A DNA stretch of 64,000 nt, taken from positions 1,240,001 through 1,304,000 of the forward strand of contig NC_089393.1 in assembly GCF_003171515.1 (NCBI RefSeq). Direction: 5' to 3'. The stretch comes from Pyrenophora tritici-repentis. Its lineage: Eukaryota > Ascomycota > Dothideomycetes > Pleosporales > Pleosporaceae. The notes under the pieces were generated by a model. The model worked only from the letters and a program-made list of their open reading frames with translations. It was not told the origin of the DNA and searched no databases. Position 1 is the first letter of the stretch, and the number at the start of each line of letters is the position of its first letter. Shown piece after piece: positions 43,435-53,680 of the stretch. A program made the translations under genes and the position numbers.

Positions 43435-44000
43435 TTATTTGAAACAGCCACACAACTGTGTTATAAAGCCCGGCTGTGTGTTATGGTGCTGCAGTGGCTG
43501 TTGTTGATGAGGATAGTAGGGTTGGGGATAGTTATAGTTTAGAGGCTTTTCAATGTTAGAACTAATTTTCGAGAGGGGTTGAGATACACTTACTTGAGCT
43601 GGAAATATCGGCTGTGGATGAGGTACTGGCTGAGTTCCGACTATGACTGGAGGCTTCAAGTTTGGATTGTTTGGGCCGTAGCTGCCTGATCCGCCGTGAA
43701 CTTTCCCCTAGCCAACAACATTAGCCGAATGGAAGATAGATGGAAGTGTCCTGGCCTTTCTCACAGGGTAGTTTTGCTGGTGTGGCTGTATTTGGACAAA
43801 AGCGCTGTTTGGGTCGTAGTTGCCTCCCCCAGCGTGAGCCTTACTCTAGCCAACAATGTTAGGCGGATGGAAAATAATCTGATATATTGGGTCTTTCTAA
43901 CCGGGTAATTTTGCTGAGGTGGTTGTACTTGGACAAAGGCGCTACCGCTGTTTGGGTCAAAGCCACCACCGTGTCTGCCAGAGAAGTCGGAACCGTAGGC
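43435..44000 (-). CDS. Proline/glutamine-rich small protein with duplicated exons (5' end unresolved)
   Basis: Four phase-0 exons are visible: 44000-43902, 43845-43765, 43707-43594 and 43545-43435. The first two encode repeats of one unit (GGGFDPNSGSAFVQVQPPQQ and GGGNYDPNSAFVQIQPHQQ, each ending NYP); the third begins with a diverged copy (HGGSGSYGPNNPN). The introns between them (56 and 57 nt) share both ends (GTKAGAAAG..., TGTTGGCTAG), so exon plus intron was duplicated. The last exon is Gln/Pro/His-rich and ends ITQLCGCFK, a cysteine pair that could be lipidated. A first exon with the start codon must lie upstream of 44000 but I could not fix it. No family recognised. The annotation ends 18 nt before the HET-like ATG, so the two may be one transcription unit. 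Confidence 0.55.
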
Positions 44001-45213
44001 CTGAGGGCGTTAGGGATGTCTGAAAGTCAAATGGGCCCAGGTATTCTAATTGCCATTCAAGTGAAATGTATTTGCAAGTCGAGCGACGATCGTTAGAGCT
44101 GATCTTTGACTCACTGTCGAAGGGCAAATAGGTCTAGTCTTATCGTGTTCGAGACCGGTGAAGTGTAGCCTTGTTTATCTATACGAGCAGTCGAGTAACG
44201 TTTGAATACAAATTATCAAAAAAATATCGATTGTAGTCCCATCCCATCAGTTCAGCTCGCTGGGGTCTTGATGGATGGGTCCCATTGACCAGTGTAACCG
44301 CCTGGTCCTCCAGTGGCGCTCATGCAAGCTCCACAAGCGAAAATGGCCCCCGCATGAATGTCAAGTCTCTCTTATGAATTCCCCTTTGGGCACTAGGCGT
44401 TTAAGCGATCCCTATGAAACTGACGCTCAGACAATACTTGGATATCTCAAGGACTGGTTAAAATTAAAAGGCGTCGTGCGACTGCAGATCGTAGCCTCAT
44501 TGTAAGGCTAGACGCATAATAGGCAAATGGTAGGCGAACCATTCCACTGTTACACTGTGTAGTAGTAGACAGCGGAACTGAATTTGTGACATATGTAAGG
44601 GATCAACACTACGTCGGATAACGGAAGGAGGTACGACGAGGGAAAAAATCCGCCGTATAAAGGAGCTTTTCATCAATTGCTGTTGGAGCATAAGTTTGGA
44701 AACGCGCTTGGCATTATGGTGATAGAACACCATCCTCGGCAAATTAGCTAAGGCTTGTGAGGTGGGACATCCGCCAGCTCATATCTTGGCATTTTCAGCC
44801 TTGCGCCACCAACTGTATTCTAAGGCCAGCGATAGGTGCGCTCGGACAAATATGGGGTTATCACCTTTTCGTCCAGCTCGTACGATGGCTCTTCTGCTTT
44901 GGGTCGAAGCTGAAAAATTCTGAGTTTGAGGGCGTTGTCGCGTGGTTTGGCGTATGAGATCCAGGCAGTCGCCGTGTGCTAATGCTTGGCATGCGGGTAT
45001 GCAGGAGAAAGCTGAAGAGTATTGGAGCCTGTAAATTTTGTGCGTTCTTGTCCACTGAATTGACTTGTCGTGGAAAGGCTGACGCAGCAAATTCACAATC
45101 GCAGAAGAACCACCAGTCTGAGTCCACACCATAAGTGGTATACAATCTTGTCCGATTCTCAAGGTTTGGTAAAATTCAGAGTAACGTTAGAGATTTATCA
45201 GAGCTTGCCGAAA
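44001..45213. other. Intergenic, probably with the 5' exon of the proline-rich gene
   Basis: A good splice acceptor (CCTAACGCCCTCAG) ends at 44001 on the minus strand, so coding or leader exons lie to its right, but no ATG plus donor pair was convincing. Further right the overlapping frames look like chance. The end is the leader of the CorA-like gene. Confidence 0.4.
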
Positions 45214-46871
45214 ATGGCATCATTTCGTAGTTTGACTACAGACCGTCAGCCCTTTGAAGAGTTCAGGGATAGAGCGTCGAAGGTCGGGCCTGTTCAGCAT
45301 AATGGCATCGATTTGCATCTTCTTGAATGGTATGATGATGCAGCTCCTGGACGAGAAAGAAATGACTTGAGGTCAATCAGTCAGCTCGAAGAAGAAAGTA
45401 AGGGAACTGTCCGTGTAATGTGAGTATCGCCCAAGGATGACGACGTGCGACTAATGATCTCAGATTCGCACCACGAGATATTCCCATACCAAGAGATACC
45501 GAGGGCCTACTCGAGCTTTTTGAGGCGTGCGAAATCCCAAGCGCCTTTGTCGATGAAAGCCTACAAGATGTCTCACAGAGCTTCGCGGCACGCAACAACG
45601 TAGACGGCACGACCTTTGTATGGTTCCATTTCTTGTGCAAGACGGTTACAGTAGTAAAGAACCAGATTGTGCACATCGAGAATGATCGAGATATCGGTGG
45701 CAGTGAATCCGACCATCGTCGAGTGGCGCAGTTGCAGAGCCAGGCAAACTTTTCTTGGATGAAACCAGGCATCATTCTCAAGATTTGGGAGCAGCAACCA
45801 ACTAACGAAAAGCCTGCTCGTACGTCAACTTCAGATAGCGAAAAGACTTTGATGGCCCCAGGAGTCCAAACCAGGGTCGATTTATTTTGTTTCGGGGCTC
45901 CAAGCACACTCCATCAGCGCTTCCAGAATTTGCTGACTACGGCAAAGCGTTCCGAAATACTTGACGATCCTTATCTCTTAATGGAGGTGGTATTCGAAGA
46001 AATGTACAAAGTGTTGGACGGGACTGGTTGGGCTGTTGCTGACATTTTCGGACTCTCGGAGACGGTACTGACTCCTCCTAGGAGAATCCATGTTCATGCT
46101 AATGACCGTCAGGAAACCTTGGAGCTAGCTACCAAACCAGGTCAAGCAACGGAAAAGCTCCCCAAGACCCATTTCACTGGGCTTCATAATCTTGCAAAGC
46201 ACACCGTATACCTACGTGAGAACTGCGATGCGGCCTTGGCTACCTTGGACGATTTCTCCAACCACCATAAGACGGTCGTTGGCGAAAGTCCAAACCCAAG
46301 CCAAAAGTTTGCTCGCCAGGCGTTGAAGTATCGGAAGACGCTTTTCGAGTCGACACAGCGACGGCTCTCGAGTTTAGACGCCCGGATATCCAACATAATC
46401 CAGCTGTCCTTTCATATAGTCACCCAGGGTGACAGCAAAGTCATGCAATCCGAAAACAAGAGTATGAAAACAATTGCTGTCATGACCCTTATCTTCATGC
46501 CACTTGGTACTGTAGCTTCCATCTTTGGTAGCCAGTTTATGAGGCTTCAGGAAGAGCCTCCTTATAAGCTTTTCGTCTCGCCAGACTTTTGGCTGATGTG
46601 GGGTAAGTGCACATGTATACTTCTTTGGAGCACGGGCTGACCCATTAACTTTCAGTCATCGCCGCACCCTTGACGATTCTACTCATAGGAATTTGTAAGT
46701 GCCTGTGCACGACGTTCGTATGAGCCATGACTGACATTGCGAATAGGGTTATGGTGGTACGACCACGAAAAGAAAAAGTTGCTGGAAGAGAGGGAGTCGG
46801 GACACGGCTATGCCAGGCTGCAGCAGTCGTGGACACAGCTGATAAACACAAGAAGTCAGGGTAACGTGTGA
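45214..46871 (+). CDS. CorA-like two-helix membrane protein
   Basis: Four exons (45214-45419, 45464-46602, 46656-46694, 46747-46871) give 502 residues. The soluble N-terminal two thirds include an FVWFHFLCKTVTVV segment, a long helical region (about 290-410) and then the membrane pair KTIAVMTLIFMPLGTVASIF and WVIAAPLTILLIGIWLWWYD. Helix 1 ends FGSQFM where true CorA magnesium channels have GMN, so ion transport is doubtful. Fungal genomes hold many such CorA-like proteins of unknown role, several linked to HET-type loci. The third exon is only 39 nt. The short cytosolic tail ends RSQGNV. The start follows an A-rich Kozak-like context (AAAATGGC). Confidence 0.82.
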
Positions 46872-47461
46872 TGCGTGAAGGACTGTTGGGCGGGGAGATG
46901 CACGTGCATTTCAGGATTGCGTCGCGCGCAGACGAAGCTAGTACAAACTTGGATGAGCTACTTGAAGTAGGTCACATTATAGATGCTGAGAAGTCTGTTA
47001 CACTCGCATATCTACTTGCGGTGCATATGCCAATCCGGAAAGCCTTGTGGTAACAACTCACGTCAATGCCCATGTTCGCCAAATATGTACCTAGGTAGTC
47101 CTTTCCAATCGTTCATTCTTAGAAAACTTTGCATGCAATCCTTTCGGCAGCGCAACATCATCTGTTTGCAGGTCCTCGTAGTCATAAATGAGCTCTAACG
47201 CTTATGTGCTTTCAGTATGAAGCGATATGGGCCCAAGCCTCTTCCTCTTTCCAGTCAGAAGGACTTGCTCTATGAACATGAGTCAAGTATAGCACCTACC
47301 TGCAACGTGGTAGACTCACAGAAATGGCAACTACTGCCGTAGGAATGTCAGTAGTCTCTACTCTCTGCTCGTTCGCTGCATGTATAGACGTAGATACACA
47401 ACACAACACTCTTACGTCCATTACTGTATAACACACCAGACAAGATTTTTCTATCGTTAAA
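46872..47461. other. Intergenic between CorA-like and coiled-coil genes
   Basis: The 3' flank of one plus-strand gene and promoter of the next, with an AC-rich stretch near 47395-47415. Nothing else was seen. Confidence 0.5.
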
Positions 47462-48370
47462 ATGTCATTACCCTCCAGCCGAGAAACTACAGGTCTAGAA
47501 ACACTGCCCCGAACCCCAAGCCCATTACTCCAGGCTAGACCGTCTCTGCACCCGACTCAGCAACAAGAACGGGAATGGGTACGCGATCAACGAGTCTGCC
47601 ACTCAAATTTGCGGGATAAAATCCGTCATCTCGAAACAATATTGACGACTGCAGCGACCGCGAGAGGAATCTGGCAACAAAAAGTTCTGCAGTTGCGAAG
47701 TCATTTCGAACACTTCATATCGGTCAAAGCAATATTGAAGACCATAGAAGAGGCAGGAGCGCAACTCGATGCGAACGAGGCACAAGCGGCAATCAAACAG
47801 ATTATTCAACACCGGCATATCGTGGAGGAGATCCAAAAGTGTACGGACGCGGCACGCGAACGCTTATCACTGCTCAGGCAGCGTGTGCAGGAACTACACG
47901 AGGAGCGTGAAGAATTATGTCTGCACCGTGAGCGTGTCCTAGCTTTGCGTCTCCACGCAATGCTGTCGGCCCCACCAGTCAGGTACGGAGATCCGTTTGA
48001 TAAGCTCGTCGGGGCTGTTGCTTCCTCCACGCCTACTGGTCCATTATACGAAGTATCCCACCCAGATCCACCGGCGCCTCGCAGCCGTTGTCAGTTTCCC
48101 ACCAACAGCAATCGGGTTTTGGTACAATTACGACAAGCACGAGCATTAGCAGGCTTGGATACCGGTCTCATGGACGAAGAGATAGCGTATCGTGTACTTA
48201 GAACCCCAATTGAATGGGGTAGGGTTGGCTCTATAGGGATAGATTGGTCTTTTGTATTGAGGCAGCATCTTCTTCCAGCTATGGACCCGTCGAATGAAGA
48301 TCAAAGTAGGCCGTATTGGGGTTTCGCGGATGTTGTAGAGTCTGGTAACGAGAACATGGATGGGATGTAA
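47462..48370 (+). CDS. Coiled-coil protein of unknown function
   Basis: An intronless frame of 302 residues. After a Pro/Gln-rich start (1-40), residues about 40-160 are predicted helical with coiled-coil character (NLRDKIRHLETILTT, RQRVQELHEEREELCLHRER). The C-terminal half has proline-rich linkers and a compact stretch (EEIAYRVLRTPIEWGRVGSI, DWSFVLRQHLLPAMDPSNE). No named domain recognised. It resembles orphan proteins found near the chromatin-poor, accessory parts of such genomes, and nothing in the sequence suggests secretion or membrane insertion. Confidence 0.6.
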   Translation: MSLPSSRETTGLETLPRTPSPLLQARPSLHPTQQQEREWVRDQRVCHSNLRDKIRHLETILTTAATARGIWQQKVLQLRSHFEHFISVKAILKTIEEAGAQLDANEAQAAIKQIIQHRHIVEEIQKCTDAARERLSLLRQRVQELHEEREELCLHRERVLALRLHAMLSAPPVRYGDPFDKLVGAVASSTPTGPLYEVSHPDPPAPRSRCQFPTNSNRVLVQLRQARALAGLDTGLMDEEIAYRVLRTPIEWGRVGSIGIDWSFVLRQHLLPAMDPSNEDQSRPYWGFADVVESGNENMDGM

Positions 48371-48441
48371 TTCCAGAACAGTGCTTACTCGATCGTACCA
48401 CATACAATACAAAGATTACATCCGTTTGGGTCCTACAACTC

Positions 48442-49839
48442 TCATGACATTTCGTGATCTATACCCAGTCCCATCATCCCGGTCGCATCCCTTTGCACTA
48501 TATCCACAGCACCGCTGACCTCAACAAAGTCTTCCAACTCTTCGCTTGTGGTTTTGAGTTTCTCTTTGACAACCGTGACGCCCTCTGAGCCAACAATATG
48601 ACGCGCGGGAGGATTGTCGTGGCCTCCTATCGCCGTCAACGCGTGCACAGTCTCTGCGATCAAGTTGGCTTTCACGACGGCTGGTAACGGCGCATATAAG
48701 CTTGTCACCGTTTCCGAGCTCAGAAGATCCCCCATAGTGGGTTCTGCATCCTGGCCAGTTTCGGACATGGTACTGTCCTCACCAGGAGACTTGGTTTCGT
48801 CAAAGGTATTGCACTGTGGGGCAGCAGGATTATCTATCCTCTCAAGCTTGTCGAGAAGACCGGAGAAGATTTCTCGGGCTAGTGGTGCAGGGTTCTCGCC
48901 CTGCAGATAGACTGGCATTGGTGGAACGGACGTTATCCGGTTCGTAAGCACGTTGACTTCCATGTTGGCTTGTACTATGGACATCTTCACGTTGAAGGGG
49001 GCGATCTCGTAGGCGAGGCTCTGTTAAGGGTTAAAAGTCGCATTGTCCGGTGAACCCATTACTTACGTCGCAATAGCCTTCGATGGCCCACTGAGATGAG
49101 CAGTAGATGCCCAAGCCCGGGGTTCCGAGATGGCCAGCTATCAAGGGTCAGCAAGTGACAGGTGACGAAGGCGGAGTAGCTTACTGATTCCAGTAATAAC
49201 AATGAGATGACCATTTTTTCTTTCTCGCATAATGGGAAGTACGGCTTTAATGATGTTTACGTTGGCAAAGAAGTTGATTTCAAAAATCTCGTCAACTAAG
49301 CTCAATGTTCGACTGCTCTGAGCAAGTTCCTCGACAGCGCCAATGATAGCTACTCCCCGAACTCATAGTTAGTCGCAGTACATGCTTTATTGGGAAGCGA
49401 CATTACCTTCGCTGGCGGCACACAGCAGAACATCGATGCGTCCAAAAGCCTCTACAGCCTCGGCAACAGCTGCTTGGCATTGGCCAATAACTCTCCATTT
49501 GGGATCGTGTCAGCACGATAAGCATAGTAAGAAACTCATTGTACCTCACCTGCTGTCCAGGCCAACGACCCTTAAATGCTCCCGCCACCGATCTGTTTGC
49601 TTGACATCTTCCAAGAACGTACGAAAATCAAGACTTTGACCTTCGCTTTTCTCAAACTCATGAGGCACAACTCCGGCTACAACGTAGTCACCATGCTCTA
49701 GTACTTGTCTCGCCAAGGCAATTGCAATGGGCGATACTCCTCTTGTGATGAACCAGACGCGTGGAGCATTGTGTGGAGGAAAGTGCGGAGATTTCGGCCG
49801 CGGGGGCTTCGATGACGACGATTGAGCGCTACTCGTCAT
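48442..49839 (-). CDS. Degenerate short-chain dehydrogenase/reductase-like protein
   Basis: Five exons (49839-49550, 49492-49407, 49349-49185, 49137-49067, 49020-48442) give 396 residues. The Rossmann core is present (RVWFITRGVSPIAIALARQV, RIDVLLCAASE, NFFANVNIIKAVLPIMRERK, HLIVITGITGHLG, SLAYEIAPFNVKMSIVQ). Two key motifs are altered: the TGxxxGIG cofactor loop reads TRGVSPIA, and the catalytic YxxxK reads YCSSQ. I recall the YxxSQW form from related fungal proteins, so it may be a diverged, non-redox subfamily rather than a damaged gene. The last 130 residues are a non-SDR, acidic extension. Divergent from ELP5. Cofactor binding and activity are doubtful. Confidence 0.8.
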
Positions 49840-50499
49840 ATCGGAAGAGGCAAGGACGTAGACATGTAGTGTATCATAGTGCTGTTCGGTTGGTGTGCAC
49901 AGAGGTATTTATATAAGTACGTGGTGCTCACCATCCACCGATAGGTGTCTGACCTCGGAAGTGGAGACGGCAATGCAACTGCCTAACTCCACAAAGCCGC
50001 ACCTGCATCAACCTAGTCCGAATGCGCACTAGCGCCCACGAAACAGGCCCTGGGCCTTCACTACGCAAACGCTCACCACCACGACTCTGTGCCAAGACCT
50101 CATAGGATACTACGATAGAAGCAGTAATTTTATCTTAAGTCAGACGATAGGATCCGTGTGGAATACCTGTTGACGTGAGCTCTGTATTCGCCAACCAATC
50201 TCGGCAAATTTCACACCTATCCTCTCCCAACCTGTGGTAGGGGCCTCCTTCACTTTCACTTCCGGTACGTCTATCTTGTCCTCATGCCTCGCGTTAGCTT
50301 GTCATCTCCCAGCCCCTCGGACTAGTGCCAGTCTCCCTCCTTGTCAGCCCAGTCCACAGTCAAAATTCAAGATTTCCTGCCATCAGCTCCCAACTTCTGA
50401 CATATCACACTACAATATCATTATCATTTCAAACATTCCTCCACCGATCTACTACTTCAACTATCTTTCAATCCCATCAACCTCTTCATTCTTGTCATC
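49840..50499. other. Divergent promoter region of SDR-like gene and ELP5
   Basis: A 0.66 kb bidirectional promoter. The right third is a C/T-rich leader for ELP5. Nothing else was seen. Confidence 0.5.
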
Positions 50500-51822
50500 A
50501 TGACCTTCGAATACACTCTTCCCGACGAGTGGACAGAATTTGATTCGGATGCAGTGACTTCCGAGAAGGACTTCTTGTTGAACGTCTACGCACAGCACAT
50601 CAAGGTAGCCGACCACTTCCGAGAGTTCCAGGACGTTTATGTCCTCGAATGTGCTCTGAACGATCGACCAAAACCCACTCGTGCACAGAAGCCCAAGAAC
50701 AGTTCCAGTGTCAGCAAGGCTCGTCGCGTGCGCGATAGCTCCTACACCGGCATCAGTGGCAGTCGCAGGCGCCCCCTCTCTCAAGATCGCCTTCAAGCCA
50801 TGGCAAGTCGCTCAGCTACCCTCGCGCAATATGAGCGCCATTCCGTTCAGCTCATGTCGAGGGTCCTCAACATCCGCCCCAATGCATCGCCGTTCACACT
50901 GGTCCTCGACGATCTCAATCAGCGCGCGTTCCCATTTGTGGATGAGATGATTCGCCGCGCACTGTCACGCAACACCAACATCGTCGTCGTCACCTTTGAG
51001 GCCACACACTACGCTGCCCCTCTTCGAAAAGTTAACGGTCACAATGCTACCGCCAAAGACATTATGCAAGACGTGCGCAAAGCCATGGACGGTGCGAAGG
51101 GGAGCCTTGTCATCGTCGACTCTCTGAACGATATGCTCAACAAACAGGGTGTCGACATGAGCGAACTGTTCAATCTTGTGGCAGGAACGTACTCATCCAC
51201 CCTCGTCGGCGTCTACCATTGCGACATGTTGCCCGCCCAGGATGCGCGACCCGAGACGGCATACACACCTGAGCCACTCGAATTGGTCAAGTACATGGCC
51301 ACTGCAGTCATCACCTGCAAGTCATTCGCTCACTGCCTCGCCGCCAAGGCTGCCAAAGAGCGTAGTCTGCCAGAGCCCACCCACGGCGTACTTCAAGGAG
51401 CTGAGGGTATCGTCCAATGTCTTGATGCCAACGATAACCGTGGTATCGTTCTTGAGGCTGAGTTCCGTCGCAAATCCGGTCGGCCCGAGGGCGAGACATT
51501 CTTCCTCCCCACCTGGAGTGAGGAGCACTACCGTGAGCCCCTGCCCAGCCAGGAGTGTGGCACTCTGAAACAAGAGATCGTTGTTCTACTGGACAAGGTC
51601 CCTGAATTTGCCGGCCCAAAGGTGGTTGGACAAGTTGATGCTTCTGGAAACGAGATCGAGTCTACATTCAACCTTGGCCTCACCGATAAGCAGAAGCAAG
51701 CCCGTGAAGGCGTTGTACTGCCCTATTTCGATGCCCAGAAGGGTGAGGGTGGCGAAGGCGGTCGCATTCTGTATGACATGGGCTCGGAGGATGACTTTGA
51801 TGATGAAGAAGACGAATTCTAG
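50500..51822 (+). CDS. ELP5: Elongator complex subunit Elp5, with N-terminal extension
   Basis: An intronless 440-residue frame. From M101 onward it matches Elp5: MASRSATLAQYERHSVQLMS, a RecA-like fold (SPFTLVLDDLNQRAFPFVDE, VVVTFEATHYAAPL, GSLVIVDSLNDML) and the diagnostic end FNLGLTDKQKQAREGVVLPY plus GRILYDMGSEDDFDDEEDEF. Elp4-Elp5-Elp6 form the hexameric ring of Elongator, which modifies wobble uridines of tRNA. Elp5 lacks Walker motifs, as here. Residues 1-100 are not part of the family as I know it: the segment is polar and ends with a Ser/Arg-rich stretch (RDSSYTGISGSRRRPLSQDR). The ATG at 50800 is therefore an alternative start, though the upstream ATG has a good leader and no stop between. 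Confidence 0.88.
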   Translation: MTFEYTLPDEWTEFDSDAVTSEKDFLLNVYAQHIKVADHFREFQDVYVLECALNDRPKPTRAQKPKNSSSVSKARRVRDSSYTGISGSRRRPLSQDRLQAMASRSATLAQYERHSVQLMSRVLNIRPNASPFTLVLDDLNQRAFPFVDEMIRRALSRNTNIVVVTFEATHYAAPLRKVNGHNATAKDIMQDVRKAMDGAKGSLVIVDSLNDMLNKQGVDMSELFNLVAGTYSSTLVGVYHCDMLPAQDARPETAYTPEPLELVKYMATAVITCKSFAHCLAAKAAKERSLPEPTHGVLQGAEGIVQCLDANDNRGIVLEAEFRRKSGRPEGETFFLPTWSEEHYREPLPSQECGTLKQEIVVLLDKVPEFAGPKVVGQVDASGNEIESTFNLGLTDKQKQAREGVVLPYFDAQKGEGGEGGRILYDMGSEDDFDDEEDEF

Positions 51823-52351
51823 GCGAGGTGGGGTTGGGTTTGATATCTGCTGGCGCTGGACGCAAATTGACGAGGATGAGATACCCATGGCGTAACGGTT
51901 AAGGATGAGGAGGCAATCAGGCGCATAGCGCAACTGTCACGACAGAAAATACTACTGGTCTGAGTACACAACCCTGTATTCTGCCTTGCCTTGCTTGATT
52001 CGATATAAGTGACTTTGTGATGTTCACCTTTTAGACTAGTGCTTCGGACACGCTGTATTAGTGAGTTTCTACTGTATGCTTAAAATAAGGTGGTAGCCTT
52101 TTATATCATACAGCTGTATCACTCAAGGTGATCACCCGGGTGTCATAAGACACTTGCCATACTCGTTTATCAAGGTCACTGTAGTCGCCAGGCACGCGTA
52201 TTAGGTGCTGACTCACACTGTCAAGTATGTCATGACACCCAGTTGTGGTGGTGAAGTTGGTAGGGCTGAGCCGCAGCTTGGCGCCTAAACTCACCCAACG
52301 ATTCATTATTCTTTGCGCCAACATCACCCACGCCCACAACACAACCCCAAC
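51823..52351. other. Intergenic between ELP5 and SNRNP27-like gene
   Basis: The 3' flank of ELP5 and the promoter of the next plus-strand gene. No coding exon was seen. Confidence 0.5.
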
Positions 52352-52990
52352 ATGTCAGACAACGAGCGACCCCGCGACCGCTATCGCGAGCGAGACAACC
52401 GTCGGGAGCCACGCGAAGCCCGTGAGCGAGGCGGCACCCCCACAGAGCGACGCAACCGATCGCGCAGTCCACGAGAGCGCGGCGGCCGGCGGGATGCCCC
52501 CCGCTATCGTTCCCGATCACCCTTTAGGCGAGATGATCGCGAAAGCGGTGGACGTGGCAGCGACAGAAGCAGAGGTGGTCACGATCGAGGACGCGGTCGC
52601 GACGACCGTAGAGGAGGCAGGGACGACCGTGCCAACGCTGGCGACCGCTCACCACAACCACCAAAAGGCCCACGAGGCGGCATCCGCGGCCCATTTGGCG
52701 GTGCTGCCAAGCCTCCCACTGGTCCTCGCGCCTCAGTCGACGCACCCGCCAAGGAAGAGACGCCCGATGTCGAGATGAAGGACGAGAGGCAGAAGCCAGA
52801 GGACATGGACGACGACATGTGGGAGATGCTGAAAGTCATGGGTTTTGGAGGGTTCAAGTCAACAAAGAACACCAAGGTGCCTGGAAACGACAAGAACTTT
52901 GGAGTCAGGAAGGACAAGCAGCTGCAGGCCAGACAGTACATGAACCGACAGGGTGGATTCAACAGGCCGCTATCGCCTAGCAGGAGCTGA
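52352..52990 (+). CDS. U4/U6.U5 tri-snRNP 27-kDa-like splicing protein
   Basis: An intronless frame; the ATG at 52352 gives 212 residues (an upstream in-frame ATG at 52313 adds a 13-residue His/Pro leader). The first 130 residues are an RS-like Arg/Asp/Gly-rich domain (RDNRREPREARERGG, RSRSPRERGGRR). The C-terminal 55 residues are the conserved SNRNP27 core: DDDMWEMLKVMGFGGFKSTK, KVPGNDKNFGVRKDKQLQAR, QYMNRQGGFNRPLSPSRS. Human SNRNP27 (27K/RY1) is an RS-domain component of the tri-snRNP and influences 5' splice-site handling. The match at the C-terminus is strong; the RS part is low complexity. Confidence 0.88.
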   Translation: MSDNERPRDRYRERDNRREPREARERGGTPTERRNRSRSPRERGGRRDAPRYRSRSPFRRDDRESGGRGSDRSRGGHDRGRGRDDRRGGRDDRANAGDRSPQPPKGPRGGIRGPFGGAAKPPTGPRASVDAPAKEETPDVEMKDERQKPEDMDDDMWEMLKVMGFGGFKSTKNTKVPGNDKNFGVRKDKQLQARQYMNRQGGFNRPLSPSRS

Positions 52991-53680
52991 TGAGGGGTGG
53001 CGACACGAGACTACTGTATATTATACTATATTCTCAGTTGGAGGATTCATGAGCTTTCCATTGAGGGGCTGTCCTGAGGACAATGGCATGCCACCTGACT
53101 CTCTACATTCAGCATACCATGCTCGATGACGACATTCGACAAGGACTACGGATACGGGATGCTATGGGATCAGGATACTTGTACTTGAGACAGAGCCGGT
53201 CAGGGTATGGCGCCTTCTTTCCTTGGTTATCTTTAACATGGTTCTTTCGCAGTCTGACCAGAACAAAGGGAGGATGAACGCTGCTAGACTAGGACAGCTG
53301 TCACTGGCAGTGTGGAAAGGTTATGGAAGATTCATCATATGAGTGCAGCTCGAAAGATTGCGAGTCCGACTACTAATACAACATTTGCCGATAATCCATC
53401 TCTCTGTTTAGTGGCATGTCCACAACAAAGAAGAAACCACATGCATAGAATTGTTTTCACTACTTATTTTCAGTACGATGGTGAATTCTGACCATGTTCG
53501 CGACATCAAGATGACTGAACACTTGGGAAAGTTATATGCAGAAGGGACTCTCTCATTCATCCAATCAGAGGCAGTTGCGGCCGCGGTCGACTCGTCGCGC
53601 TGATCCGCGTGTCCGCGAAATGTGTCCCAAACCCCGCGAACTTGGAAGCTCCAGTTCCAGCTCCAGCTTCGCATATCACC
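52991..53680. other. Intergenic upstream of glucosidase I
   Basis: The 3' flank of the splicing-protein gene and the promoter of the next plus-strand gene. No gene seen. Confidence 0.5.
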
